A DNA stretch of 64,000 nucleotides. Origin: Chromobacterium sp. IIBBL 290-4 (GTDB taxonomy: Bacteria; Pseudomonadota; Gammaproteobacteria; Burkholderiales; Chromobacteriaceae). The translations under genes and the position numbers were made by a program. The notes under the pieces are model-generated. The model had not been told where the DNA came from. It was given only the letters and a program-made list of their open reading frames with translations, and did no database searches. The stretch lies in assembly GCF_024207115.1 (NCBI RefSeq), contig NZ_CP100128.1, forward strand, positions 4,278,001 through 4,342,000, given 5' to 3'. Below, in pieces: positions 42,976 to 52,041 of the stretch (position 1 is the stretch's first letter; every line of letters begins with the position of its first letter).

Positions 42976-44865
42976 ATGAAAGTCTTGACCCATACACTCC
43001 GCTTAGCCGGCGTCGCCGCCGCCCTGGCCGCCGCGCTCCCCGCCCATGCGGGAGCGGACGATACCTTGATCGCCGCGCGAGACGCCTTCCGCGGCGGCGA
43101 TCTGGCCAAGCTGGCCCGGCTGGGCGAAGACCTGCCCGCCAATTATCCTCTCAAAAACTACCCCGCCTACTGGCTGGCCTGGAAAGCGCTGGATAAAAAC
43201 GATGACGCTCAAGTCATCAGCTTCCTGGCGCAAACGCCGGAAAGCCTGTCCGCCGACCGCATCCGCAATGAATGGTTGAAAAAGCTAGGCATGCGGGAAA
43301 ACTGGACCGCCTTCGCCGAAGAGTGGAAAAAATTGCCGGAGGAAAGCCGGGATGAGGAATCCCGCTGCTACGGCCAATTGCTGCAGTTGCGCCAGGGCGA
43401 AAAGCCAGCCGACCTGAACCGCTTTCTCGACGGCAAGCCTGCCCCTGACGGCTGCACCCGGTTGATAGAGGGCGCCTACGCGCGCGGCCTGCTCGACCAG
43501 GACTGGCTGTGGCGCCGCACGCGCCTGCTGCTGGCTGGCAACTTCGTCACCCAAGCCCGCCAGTTGGCGGCCGATACCCAGCTGCCGCTGGACAACGCCG
43601 CGCTCAACAAGCCGGCCAGTGCCACCTCTGCCACCCCAGGCGGGCAAGAAGCCATGCTGTACGACATCGTGCGCAAGGCCAAAACCAATATCGATGGCGC
43701 ATCGATAGAGCTATTGCGCGTCGGTTCCGAACTGTCTCCAGACCGTACAGGCTTCGGCTGGGGGCAGTTGGCCTTGCTGTCCGCCCGCAAACAGCAGGCG
43801 GGCCAAGCCCTGCAGTGGTTCGAACGGGCCGACCCCAAGCAACTGACCGCCGATCAATGGGAATGGTGGGCGCGCTCGGCGTTGCGGCTGGAGCAATGGG
43901 CGCAGCTGGACGCCATCATCCGCAAGATGCCGGCAGAGGTCGGCGCGCGACCCGCCTGGCGCTACTGGCTGGGCCGTTCCTTGCAGCAGCAAGGCAAGCC
44001 TAACGAAGCCAGCCCGCTGTTCAGCCAGGCCAGCGTCGGCCACAACTATTACGCCTTATTGTCGCTGGAAGAGCTGGGCAACTCCTTGTCTTCCTCGGCC
44101 AGCAAAACCGGCCCCAGCCAGGCCGACATCGACAAAATGAAGACCGACCCGGCGGTGCGCCGCTCTCTGGCCCTGTTGAACATCGCCGAGATCTACACCA
44201 AGCCGGAATTCCGCACCGACGCGCAGCGCGAATGGCGCTGGGCGATGCGCGGCCGCAATGATATGGAGCTGCTGGCCGCCGCGGAAATCGCCCGCAAGGA
44301 AAACTTCTACGACATGGCGATCTACAGCGCAGAGCGCACCAAGGAAGAACACGACTTCTCCTTGCGCTACCTGACGCCCTATCGCGAAGTGACGCAAAAG
44401 TACGCTGGCCAGCTCGATATCGACGACGCCTGGGTCTACGGCCTGATCCGCCAGGAAAGCCGCTTCATCACCATGGCCCGGTCCGGCGTAGGCGCCTCCG
44501 GCCTGATGCAGCTGATGCCGGCCACCGCGAAATGGGCGGCCAAGAAAATCGGCCTGACCCATTTCGCAGTCAACGACATCGATACCAATGTCCAACTGGG
44601 CACTTGGTATCTGCGCTATGTGTTGGATAATCTGTCCGGCAATATGGTGATGGCCACCGCCGCCTACAACGCCGGCCCCAGCCGCGCGCGGGCCTGGCAG
44701 GCAGACCGGACGCTGGACGGCGTGATTTACGCCGAAACCATCCCTTTCAGCGAAACGCGCGACTATGTGCAAAAAGTGATGGCCAATGCCGCCTATTACT
44801 CCAGCACCTTCGGCCACGCCAATATCTCGCTGAAAAAACGGATGGGCGTGGTGCCTTCGCGTTGA
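42976..44865 (+). CDS. slt: soluble lytic murein transglycosylase
   Basis: 629 residues from the ATG at 42976 (MKVLTHTLRLAG), which begins a Sec signal peptide with probable cleavage at AHA-G (about residue 22). A long alpha-helical superhelical region (about 30-470) is followed by the SLT catalytic domain: Glu494 in LIRQESRFITMARSGVGASG and LMQLMPATA, then NVQLGTWYLRYVLDNL and AAYNAGPSRARAW. The enzyme cleaves the MurNAc-GlcNAc bond of peptidoglycan in the periplasm, forming anhydro-muropeptides. Length and order match the Slt70 family 1A. An in-frame ATG at 42901 would place the start before the signal peptide and is not used. Confidence 0.94.
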   Translation: MKVLTHTLRLAGVAAALAAALPAHAGADDTLIAARDAFRGGDLAKLARLGEDLPANYPLKNYPAYWLAWKALDKNDDAQVISFLAQTPESLSADRIRNEWLKKLGMRENWTAFAEEWKKLPEESRDEESRCYGQLLQLRQGEKPADLNRFLDGKPAPDGCTRLIEGAYARGLLDQDWLWRRTRLLLAGNFVTQARQLAADTQLPLDNAALNKPASATSATPGGQEAMLYDIVRKAKTNIDGASIELLRVGSELSPDRTGFGWGQLALLSARKQQAGQALQWFERADPKQLTADQWEWWARSALRLEQWAQLDAIIRKMPAEVGARPAWRYWLGRSLQQQGKPNEASPLFSQASVGHNYYALLSLEELGNSLSSSASKTGPSQADIDKMKTDPAVRRSLALLNIAEIYTKPEFRTDAQREWRWAMRGRNDMELLAAAEIARKENFYDMAIYSAERTKEEHDFSLRYLTPYREVTQKYAGQLDIDDAWVYGLIRQESRFITMARSGVGASGLMQLMPATAKWAAKKIGLTHFAVNDIDTNVQLGTWYLRYVLDNLSGNMVMATAAYNAGPSRARAWQADRTLDGVIYAETIPFSETRDYVQKVMANAAYYSSTFGHANISLKKRMGVVPSR

Positions 44866-44899
44866 AGGATGCGCCAAGCGACAAGATGAGGAAGCGAGC

Positions 44900-45841
44900 A
44901 TGAGTGTGAACAGAGTCTGCATGATCGGCGGCAGCGGCTTCATCGGCCGCCGCATCGCCGCCGAATTGGCCAAGGCCGGCATGCGGCTAACCATCGCCAG
45001 CCGCAAGCCGGCTCAGCCCTTGCTGCAGGTTTTGCCCGGCGCAGAACTCGTTGAGGCGGACGTGCATGACGCCGCCGCCCTGGATAGGCTATTGAGGGGG
45101 CACGACGCGGCGATCAGCATGGCCGGCATCCTGCACGGCTCCCGCGCGCAGTTCGAGAAGGTCCACGCCGAGCTGCCGGAGAAAATCGCCGCAGCCTGCC
45201 GGCGCCAAAGGGTGCCGCGGCTGATCCACATCAGCGCGCTGGGCGCGGCTCAGGACGCGCCCAGCGATTATCAGCAAACCAAGGCCCTGGGCGAGCTGGC
45301 CATGGAGCGCAGCGGGCTGGACTGGACGATTCTGCGCCCCTCCGTCGTATTCGGCCAGGATGACGCCTTTCTCAATATGTTCGCCGGACTGCAGGCCAAG
45401 CTGCCCCTCTTGCCGCTGGGCGGCGCAAACTGCCGGATGGCCCCGGTTTGGGTGGGCGATGTCGCCGCGGCGACGCTGGCCGCATTGCGCAACCGCGCCG
45501 CCATAGGCCGCAAGCTGGACCTGGCCGGCCCGGAAATCTACACTTTGGCCGAACTGGCGCGGCTGGCGGGACGCTGGAGCGGCCACTCGCGCCCCATCCT
45601 CCCCCTGCCGGAAAGCCTGGCCATGCTGCAAGCCGCCCTGATGGAAGCCTTGCCGGGACCGACCTTGCTCAGCCGCGACAACATCCGCTCGCTGCGCTGG
45701 GACAATGTCAGCGAAACGCCGTTTCCGTCCGGGCTGCTGGGCTTCGGGCCTGCCGCTCTGTCCGCCCTCGCGCCCGACTGGCTGGCCGGACGCGATATCA
45801 ACTACTTGTTTTCCCGCTGGCGGGAAAACGCTGCAAGATAA
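44900..45841 (+). CDS. NDUFA9-like atypical short-chain dehydrogenase
   Basis: 313 residues. The Rossmann motif is [13 protein letters not shown] (8-20), followed by [39 protein letters not shown], a YQQTKALGE block (the catalytic Tyr-x-x-x-Lys is reduced to Y-x-x-T-K) and [14 protein letters not shown]. This is the complex-I-NDUFA9 group of extended SDRs, which bind NAD(P) and often have no known reaction in bacteria. A single base separates its stop from cca, and slt ends 34 bases upstream, so slt-SDR-cca-prpF may be co-transcribed. Confidence 0.88.
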   Translation: MSVNRVCMIGGSGFIGRRIAAELAKAGMRLTIASRKPAQPLLQVLPGAELVEADVHDAAALDRLLRGHDAAISMAGILHGSRAQFEKVHAELPEKIAAACRRQRVPRLIHISALGAAQDAPSDYQQTKALGELAMERSGLDWTILRPSVVFGQDDAFLNMFAGLQAKLPLLPLGGANCRMAPVWVGDVAAATLAALRNRAAIGRKLDLAGPEIYTLAELARLAGRWSGHSRPILPLPESLAMLQAALMEALPGPTLLSRDNIRSLRWDNVSETPFPSGLLGFGPAALSALAPDWLAGRDINYLFSRWRENAAR

Positions 45842-45842
45842 T

Positions 45843-47066
45843 ATGGACATTTACATCGTCGGCGGCGCCGTGCGCGACCGCCTGCTGAATCTGCCGGTCA
45901 AGGACCGCGACTGGGTAGTGGTCGGCGCCACCCCCGAAACCATGCTGGCCCAAGGCTACCGCCCGGTCGGCAAGGACTTTCCCGTATTCCTGCACCCCAA
46001 AACCCAGGAAGAATACGCGCTGGCGCGCACGGAACGCAAAATCGCCAAGGGTTACCATGGCTTCTCCTTCCACACCTCGCCGGACGTGACGCTGGAAGAG
46101 GATCTGGCGCGCCGGGACCTGACCATCAACGCCATCGCCGAAGCGGCCGACGGCGCCCTCACCGACCCCTACAACGGCCAGGCCGATCTCAAGGCCGGCA
46201 TTCTGCGCCATGTCAGCGAGGCCTTTGTCGAAGATCCGGTGCGCATCTTGCGCTTGGCGCGCTTCGCCGCGCGCTTCGACTTCGCCGTCGCGCCGGAAAC
46301 CATGGCCTTGATGCGGCGCATGGTGGACAATGGCGAGGCCGACGCCCTGGTGGCGGAAAGAGTGTGGCAGGAACTGGCCAAAGGCTTGATGGAGAAAAAA
46401 CCATCGCGGATGTTTCTGGTGCTGCGCGAATGCGGCGCGCTCAAGCGCATTCTGCCTGAAGTGGACGCGCTGTTCGGCGTGCCGCAGCGCGCCGACTACC
46501 ACCCTGAGATCGACTGCGGCGACCACACCATGCGCGTGCTCGACTATGCCGCGGCGGCGGACTATCCGCTGGCAGTCCGCTTCGCCGCGCTGAGCCACGA
46601 CCTGGGCAAGGCCTTGACGCCTGAGCATGTGCTGCCGCGCCATATCGCCCATGAGGAGCGCGGCATCGCACCCTTGGCCGAACTATGCCGCCGCCTGCGG
46701 GTGCCGAACGATTGCCGCGACCTGGCCCACATCACCACCGTCAACCACACCAAAGTGCATCAGGCCTTTGAGCTGCGGCCGACCACCGTGCTGCGCATGC
46801 TCAAGGATTGCGACGCGCTGCGGCGGCCCGAACGCTTCCTGCAAATGCTGGATGCCTGCCTGGCCGACGCGCGCGGCCGCTTGAATTTTGAAGATACGCC
46901 CTATCCGCAAAGGGACTATCTCGCCGACATTTTGGCTGCTACGCTGCAACTGGACGCTGGCGCCATCGCGGCCGCCTGCCAGGACAAGGCCAGCATCCCC
47001 GCCACGCTGGATCAAGCGCGCGCCGAAATCATCGCCAACCGCAAGGAGCATTGGGAGAGTCGTTGA
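45843..47066 (+). CDS. cca: multifunctional CCA-adding tRNA nucleotidyltransferase
   Basis: 407 residues from the ATG at 45843 ([20 protein letters not shown]). Nucleotidyltransferase blocks GGAVRD (7-12), KDRDWVVVG and [10 protein letters not shown] are followed by [16 protein letters not shown] and, as in class II bacterial enzymes with phosphohydrolase activity, an HD domain ([21 protein letters not shown]). It adds CCA to tRNA 3' ends and repairs them. The ribosome site is weak; the gene is tightly packed after the SDR gene. Its TGA overlaps the ATG of the next gene (TGATG). Confidence 0.95.
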   Translation: MDIYIVGGAVRDRLLNLPVKDRDWVVVGATPETMLAQGYRPVGKDFPVFLHPKTQEEYALARTERKIAKGYHGFSFHTSPDVTLEEDLARRDLTINAIAEAADGALTDPYNGQADLKAGILRHVSEAFVEDPVRILRLARFAARFDFAVAPETMALMRRMVDNGEADALVAERVWQELAKGLMEKKPSRMFLVLRECGALKRILPEVDALFGVPQRADYHPEIDCGDHTMRVLDYAAAADYPLAVRFAALSHDLGKALTPEHVLPRHIAHEERGIAPLAELCRRLRVPNDCRDLAHITTVNHTKVHQAFELRPTTVLRMLKDCDALRRPERFLQMLDACLADARGRLNFEDTPYPQRDYLADILAATLQLDAGAIAAACQDKASIPATLDQARAEIIANRKEHWESR

Positions 47067-48184
47067 TGAACAGCTGCTATCGCCTGCCCGCCACGCTGAT
47101 GCGCGGCGGCACCAGCAAGGGTTTGTTCGTGCGCGCCGACGCGCTGCCGGAAGATACCGAGCGCTGGGAGGCGATGTTGCTGCGCGCCATCGGCAGCCCA
47201 GACCCCAACCGCCTGCTGCTGGACGGTCTGGGCCATGGCCGTCCCGGCTCCAGCAAGGTAGTGATTCTCAGCCCCTCGCGCCGCGAGGACTGCGACGTGG
47301 ACTGCCTGTTCGCCCATGTCGCACCCGATGTGCCGCGGATAGACTGGTCCGGCCACTGCGGCAATCTGAGCGCCGCCATTCCGCTGTTCGCGGCCATGGA
47401 AAACATGATTCAGCCGCAGGACGGCGTGGCGACGGTATCGATCTGGCAGGCCAATGTCGGCAAGCGCATCCTGGCGGAGCTGGAGATATTCAACGGCGAG
47501 CCGGTGTGGCAGGGCGACTTCCTGATAGACGGCATCACCTTCCCCGGCGCGCCCATTCGCCTGCGTTTTCTCGATCCGGCCGGCAGCCGCTGCGGCGAAC
47601 TCTACCCCAGCGGCCGCCTGATCGAGGAGCTGATGCTGCCGGACGGCAGCCGGGTAGAGGCCACGCTGATCGATGCCGGCAACCCCACAGCCTTTGTCCA
47701 GGCGAAAGATTTCGGCCTGAGCGGCCATGAAACCCAGCTCGACATCCCGCGGCAAAGCCTGCAGCGGCTGGCGTTGGCCCGCGCCAGCGCCGCGGTGGCG
47801 ATGGGCTTGGCCAAAGATATTTTCGAGGCCGATCGCGAAAGCCCAGCCTCGCCGCGCATCAGCATCCTGGCGCCTGGCATAGAAGGCGAAACCCATCTGC
47901 ACGCGCGCATCCTATCCGGCCATAGATTGCATGACGCCTTCAGCGGCACCGGCGCCATCGCGTTGGCCTGCGCCTGCGCGACGGAAGGCACCCTGCCGGC
48001 CCGGCTGGCTGGCGGCGCCGTGCGCGGCCAAGCCCTCACCTTCAGCCACGGCAAAGGCCTGCAAACGCTGGAAGCCGTGCTGGGACTGGATACGATGGGC
48101 TGGAAAATCGACGAAGTCGTCATGACCCGCACCGCCCGCCCCTTGATGCGCGGCGAAGTTTACATACCCATGGAGCCGCTTTAA
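47066..48184 (+). CDS. PrpF-family isomerase
   Basis: 372 residues from the ATG at 47066 ([20 protein letters not shown]), which shares one base with the cca stop; an earlier in-frame ATG inside cca is rejected. TLMRGGTSKGLFVRADALP, DWSGHCGNLSAAI, AGNPTAFVQAKDFG and MGLAKDI are the signature blocks of the PrpF/DUF453 proteins, a diaminopimelate-epimerase-like fold. PrpF isomerises 2-methylaconitate in the methylcitrate cycle, but no prp genes are nearby, so a different aconitate-like substrate is possible. A member of this family fused by coupling to cca is unusual. Its end overlaps the convergent methyltransferase gene by 4 bases. Confidence 0.88.
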   Translation: MNSCYRLPATLMRGGTSKGLFVRADALPEDTERWEAMLLRAIGSPDPNRLLLDGLGHGRPGSSKVVILSPSRREDCDVDCLFAHVAPDVPRIDWSGHCGNLSAAIPLFAAMENMIQPQDGVATVSIWQANVGKRILAELEIFNGEPVWQGDFLIDGITFPGAPIRLRFLDPAGSRCGELYPSGRLIEELMLPDGSRVEATLIDAGNPTAFVQAKDFGLSGHETQLDIPRQSLQRLALARASAAVAMGLAKDIFEADRESPASPRISILAPGIEGETHLHARILSGHRLHDAFSGTGAIALACACATEGTLPARLAGGAVRGQALTFSHGKGLQTLEAVLGLDTMGWKIDEVVMTRTARPLMRGEVYIPMEPL

Positions 48185-48978
48185 GGGCGTGCCTCCTGCT
48201 GCCGCACGCGCTCGAATAGGCAGACCGTGGCGGCCATCGCCACATTGAGCGACTCCGCATGACCTGGCATCGGAATCCGGATGCGGGCATCCGCCAGCCT
48301 CAACAAGCCATCGCTGACGCCGGCGCCTTCATTGCCGAACACCAAAGCCAAGGGGCCGGTCAGGTCATGGCCGTACAGCGAGCTGGAGCCCTCCAGATGC
48401 GTGACCAGTTTCCGGCCGGCGAATCCTTGCAATTCGGCGGCCAGGTCGGCGTGTTCGTGGATATTGAGCGCGAAATGCGCGCCCATGCCCGAGCGCAGCA
48501 CTTTGGGCGAGAATACGTCCACGCAGCCTTTGGACAGGAAAATCTCATACACGCCGGCCGCGGCCGCCGTGCGCAGTATCGTGCCCAGATTGCCGGGATC
48601 TTGAATGTCTTCCAGCATCACCCGCGCCGCGGCCGCATCCGGCTCGGCGGGCTGCGGCCGCGGGCATAGCGCCAACAACTCCGCCGCGCTGGCCAGCGCC
48701 GTCGCCTTGGCCATCACCGCCTCGGGCAGAGAGACCACCACCGTCCCGGCGGGCAATCGCTCCAGCAACTGCGTCACTTCATGCTTGCTCTGCGCGGCCT
48801 CGTTCAAATACACGCGGGACGGCGCGCCTCCCGCCTGCAGCCAGGATTCGAGCAGATGAATGCCCTCCAGCACCATCACGCCCTCCTTGCGGCGGTCGCG
48901 GCTGGACTGGACCAGGCGCGCCAGCGCCTTGACTTCGTCGTTATGCGGGGAGGTGATGCTCTTGGCGATGTAATGCAT
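48181..48978 (-). CDS. TrmH/SpoU-family RNA 2'-O-methyltransferase
   Basis: 265 residues from the ATG at 48978 (MHYIAKSITSPHNDEVKAL); an in-frame TTG 24 bases upstream is an alternative, and neither has a clear ribosome site. An N-terminal substrate-binding part precedes the SPOUT domain with motif 1 DIQDPGNLGTILRTA, motif 2 LALVFGNEGAG and motif 3 IPMPGHAESLNVAMAATV, all intact. These enzymes use S-adenosylmethionine to methylate ribose in tRNA or 23S rRNA. The N-terminal layout resembles RlmB/TsnR-like rRNA enzymes, but the target cannot be named. Confidence 0.9.
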   Translation of the reverse strand: MHYIAKSITSPHNDEVKALARLVQSSRDRRKEGVMVLEGIHLLESWLQAGGAPSRVYLNEAAQSKHEVTQLLERLPAGTVVVSLPEAVMAKATALASAAELLALCPRPQPAEPDAAAARVMLEDIQDPGNLGTILRTAAAAGVYEIFLSKGCVDVFSPKVLRSGMGAHFALNIHEHADLAAELQGFAGRKLVTHLEGSSSLYGHDLTGPLALVFGNEGAGVSDGLLRLADARIRIPMPGHAESLNVAMAATVCLFERVRQQEARP

Positions 48979-49038
48979 GGCGGTCGTGTCGAATTGCGGC
49001 AAAGGGGCAGAGTGTACTCGCCCCGCCGGTTTCTTGCA

Positions 49039-50364
49039 TCAGCGCGGCATCATGGCGAGCCGGGTGATCATTTCCTTGAAACGATGGTAAGTCTGGTCGT
49101 CTATTTCCCTGCCGCTGACAGCGTTGTCCACGTAGAAGACGCCGCTGAGCGTGTGGCCGCCGAACAGCGTCATGAGCGCGAACTCGTGCTCGCCGACCTG
49201 CTGGAAAAATGCGTCGCCATAGCGGCGCGACAGCTGCCCCCGCACCTCCTTGGGCGCATGGAAGCTTTGCGGCTTGCTGGCGAACACGCCGAAGAAGCTG
49301 CCCGGCTCCAATTCCACCTCCAGCTTGCGCAAGGGGCTGTCCGCCGCCACGCCGACCTGGTAACGCAGCTTCAGCGCGTGGCCATCGTGTTCGTAATGGT
49401 AATACAGTACCCGCTCGAACTTGAGATCGTTGGCCAGGAAACGGATCGACTCCTTGATCGCCGCCTCCAGCTGATCGGCGCCCGATAGCGCCGCCGCCTT
49501 GCGCATTTCCGCCTTGCGACCCTCGCTAGGCAGCATCAGCAAGGCTCGAGCGGGATAGGTATAGCCCGGCACATGCGGATGCTTGGCCACGTTCAGCGCG
49601 GCATGCACCACCGCCATATAGGCCATCTCGGGCGTGCTGTTGATCAGTTTCGCCGCGGTATCCACGCCTACCAGCCAGGTGCTGCGCTGCACGCCGTGCT
49701 CCAGGGAGTTCGCCGTGGCCAGCGCCAACTTCAGCAGCTGCTTGCGCTTGTTCGGCGCGCCGGGGCCGATCAAGCCCTGAAAACCGCCAGGCAGCGGCAT
49801 GTGCTTGATGAAGGACTCCAGCACCTGCGCGTAGTCCACATTGAACGCTTCGGACACTTCCTGCAGCAGCGGCCGGTCCGGCAGCTGATTGCGCTGAATC
49901 ATGTAGAGGCAGCCTGGCATGTTGTACAGCAAGGCGGCGACGAAACAGTCTTCCACCTTCAAGTCGCCCATGATGGACAGCCACTCCTTGACGATGAAGG
50001 CGGCCACCCGGCTGCGCCCCAGCCAGTCGCCCACCGCTTCGTAAACTTCCGCGTCCAGCTTGCCTTCTTCCGGCTCCAGCCCCTCCACCCGGTTGAAGCG
50101 GTTCACTACCGCTTCCAGCCCCATCAGCATCAAGGTCTGCTCTACGGAAGGAATGCCTTCGTTGCGCTGCAAGGCGCGGGAATTGCCCACCACGCGGTAC
50201 AAATCCAGCAAGAGAAAGGGGTCGGACAGGCAGAGATTGGCCAGGTCGGTGAAGTTGATCAGATCGCTGTGGCGCGCAATCTCATCGCGCATCGCAGCCA
50301 GGGTGTCCGGCAGAATCGGCCAGCGTTTTTCGGCCAGCGCTTTGGTCCAGTTATTCAGATCCAT
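49039..50364 (-). CDS. HDOD-domain signalling protein
   Basis: 441 residues. The N-terminal HDOD domain (about 10-240) begins RWPILPDTLAAMRDEIARHS and has SDPFLLLDLYRVVGNSRALQ, PSVEQTLMLMGLEAVVNRFN and VAALLYNMPG; the His-Asp catalytic pair of true HD enzymes is absent, as expected for HDOD. The C-terminal part (about 290-440), with LKFERVLYYHYEHDGHALKLRYQVG, resembles a GAF-like sensor. HDOD proteins act in signalling, often with flagellar or biofilm regulation. The start overlaps the end of the methyltransferase gene by 14 bases, tying it to the motA-motB transcript. Confidence 0.85.
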   Translation of the reverse strand: MDLNNWTKALAEKRWPILPDTLAAMRDEIARHSDLINFTDLANLCLSDPFLLLDLYRVVGNSRALQRNEGIPSVEQTLMLMGLEAVVNRFNRVEGLEPEEGKLDAEVYEAVGDWLGRSRVAAFIVKEWLSIMGDLKVEDCFVAALLYNMPGCLYMIQRNQLPDRPLLQEVSEAFNVDYAQVLESFIKHMPLPGGFQGLIGPGAPNKRKQLLKLALATANSLEHGVQRSTWLVGVDTAAKLINSTPEMAYMAVVHAALNVAKHPHVPGYTYPARALLMLPSEGRKAEMRKAAALSGADQLEAAIKESIRFLANDLKFERVLYYHYEHDGHALKLRYQVGVAADSPLRKLEVELEPGSFFGVFASKPQSFHAPKEVRGQLSRRYGDAFFQQVGEHEFALMTLFGGHTLSGVFYVDNAVSGREIDDQTYHRFKEMITRLAMMPR

Positions 50365-51091
50365 GTGGATGACGCCAGATCAATAGTTCTTTTTGCAAGG
50401 GGCCGCCCAAGGGCAGGCGCTCGTCCGGCTCGATGCCGGGCACTTCGAAAGTATTGCTGATCAACAGGCTGCCGGGGCGAGCCTCGGCCACAAATTTGCT
50501 CCATACCCGCGGCATGGGCTCCGGCGACAGGAAAACATAGATGGCGTCGTAATCGCCCCAATTTTCCCGCCAAAAGCTGCGGCAAGCCACCGCCAGGCTA
50601 GACGGCCTGCCCGCCGCGCGCCAGCGCAGCCAGGCCAGCAGGCAGCTTCCCAAGGCATTTTCCAAGGCATGCAGACGCAGATCCGGCCGCGCCCGGGATA
50701 ATTGCAAGGCCAGGCGGCCATCGCCGCAGCCGGCCTCAAGCACGGCGCTCCTTTGCGCCAGCCTTTGCGCCAGACGCTCCGCGACCGCAGCCGCGGATCG
50801 GTACAAGGGCACCCGCTCCACCAGTGCGTTGCGCCCCACCGCCAGGGTCAACAACAAGGCCAGCAGATACCAGCCCGGAGACACTTGCGCCTGCAGCGCC
50901 AATACAATCGCCGGCGCGAAGAGCAGATGGGCCAGCCGCTGCCAGCCCGGTTGCTTCAACGTCGCCGCGCCCAGCGCCGCCAGCAGCCCCTGCAGCCCCG
51001 CCCAGGGCAAGGGCTGGGCCGCAGGGGCGATGAACACCCAAGCCGCCAAACCGGCCGCCGCCTGGATGCCCAAATGCCTGAGCCGCCCCAT
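50351..51091 (-). CDS. membrane-anchored class I SAM-dependent methyltransferase
   Basis: 246 residues. Two to three hydrophobic stretches fill residues 8-85 (LAAWVFIAPAAQ, LLFAPAIVLALQAQV, WYLLALLLTLAVG), then a Rossmann methyltransferase core starts at about 115 with the SAM-binding motif VLEAGCGDGRLALQLS, later DAIYVFLSPEPM and RPGSLLISNTFEVPG. The substrate is unknown; this architecture (multi-helix anchor plus small methyltransferase) is seen in unassigned bacterial proteins. It starts 9 bases after the motB stop and overlaps the HDOD gene by 14 bases, so four genes motA-motB-MTase-HDOD are likely one operon. Confidence 0.82.
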   Translation of the reverse strand: MGRLRHLGIQAAAGLAAWVFIAPAAQPLPWAGLQGLLAALGAATLKQPGWQRLAHLLFAPAIVLALQAQVSPGWYLLALLLTLAVGRNALVERVPLYRSAAAVAERLAQRLAQRSAVLEAGCGDGRLALQLSRARPDLRLHALENALGSCLLAWLRWRAAGRPSSLAVACRSFWRENWGDYDAIYVFLSPEPMPRVWSKFVAEARPGSLLISNTFEVPGIEPDERLPLGGPLQKELLIWRHPHGSE

Positions 51092-51100
51092 GCCGGCGCC

Positions 51101-52024
51101 TTACTTCTGTTCCGCTTGCGCGGAAGCGCCTTGGGCATTCTCCGCGGGCGGGCCGCCTATCACCTCTTGATTCATTTGCGGCTTGAAGCCATCGTTGAGG
51201 ATGGAGGTTTCGGCCTCTTTGTTCAGCACGACGATGGTGATGCGGCGATTCTCCGGGCTGAACACATCGCTCTTGACCAGCGGATTGGCGGAGGCCAAAC
51301 CCACTACGCGCAGTATCTTGTTTTCGCCCAAGCCCCCCGCTATCAGCTCGCGGCGCGCCGTGTTGGCGCGGTCGGCGGACAATTCCCAATTGCTGTAGCC
51401 GCCTTGGCCGCCGGCGAAAGGCTTGGCGTCGGTATGGCCGGAAATGCTGAGCTTGTTGGACATCTGGTTCAAGTCCGACGCCAGCTGCTGCAACAAGACG
51501 CGGGTATGCGGCAGCATGCGCGAGCTGCCGGAATCGAACATGGGCCGATTCTGCTCATCGACGATCTGGATCTTCAGCCCTTCCGGCGTCATTTCCAGTT
51601 TCAGCTGGTTCTTGTACTGCTTGAGCACCTCGCTGTGATCGATGTTTTCCTGAATTTTTTGCTGCAGCTGGGTCAGCTTTTGCTGCTCCTGCTGCTTCTG
51701 CATGATTTCTTCTTTTCTGGCCCCCGCCTTGTTAACCTGGCCCGCCTGCTTGGTCAGGTCGTTGCCGCCGCCCTTGACCAGAGAGGTGGCGTCGCCGGCG
51801 CCGGAGCCGCCGGACAAGGCCACTTTGAGCGGCGTCTTGAAGTATTCTGCGATGCCGTTCAGCGTGCCCGCCGAGGCCGAGCCCAGCAGCCACATCAGCA
51901 GGAAGAAGGCCATCATCGCGGTCACGAAGTCGGCGTAGGCGATTTTCCAGGCGCCGCCGTGATGGCCGTGGCCGCCTTTCTTGATTTTCTTGACGACTAT
52001 GGGCCGTTGCGATTCGTCTGCCAT
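51101..52024 (-). CDS. motB: flagellar stator protein MotB
   Basis: 307 residues. The basic N-terminus (RPIVVKKIKKGGHGHHGGAWK) precedes one membrane helix containing the essential proton-carrying Asp32 (AYADFVTAMMAFFLLMWLL), then a plug and linker region, a coiled coil (MQKQQEQQKLTQLQQKIQEN) and a C-terminal OmpA-like peptidoglycan-binding domain (LSISGHTDAKPF, LSADRANTARREL). It anchors the stator to the cell wall. It starts 17 bases after motA. Confidence 0.96.
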   Translation of the reverse strand: MADESQRPIVVKKIKKGGHGHHGGAWKIAYADFVTAMMAFFLLMWLLGSASAGTLNGIAEYFKTPLKVALSGGSGAGDATSLVKGGGNDLTKQAGQVNKAGARKEEIMQKQQEQQKLTQLQQKIQENIDHSEVLKQYKNQLKLEMTPEGLKIQIVDEQNRPMFDSGSSRMLPHTRVLLQQLASDLNQMSNKLSISGHTDAKPFAGGQGGYSNWELSADRANTARRELIAGGLGENKILRVVGLASANPLVKSDVFSPENRRITIVVLNKEAETSILNDGFKPQMNQEVIGGPPAENAQGASAQAEQK

Positions 52025-52041
52025 GCTTTACTCTCCCTCGC

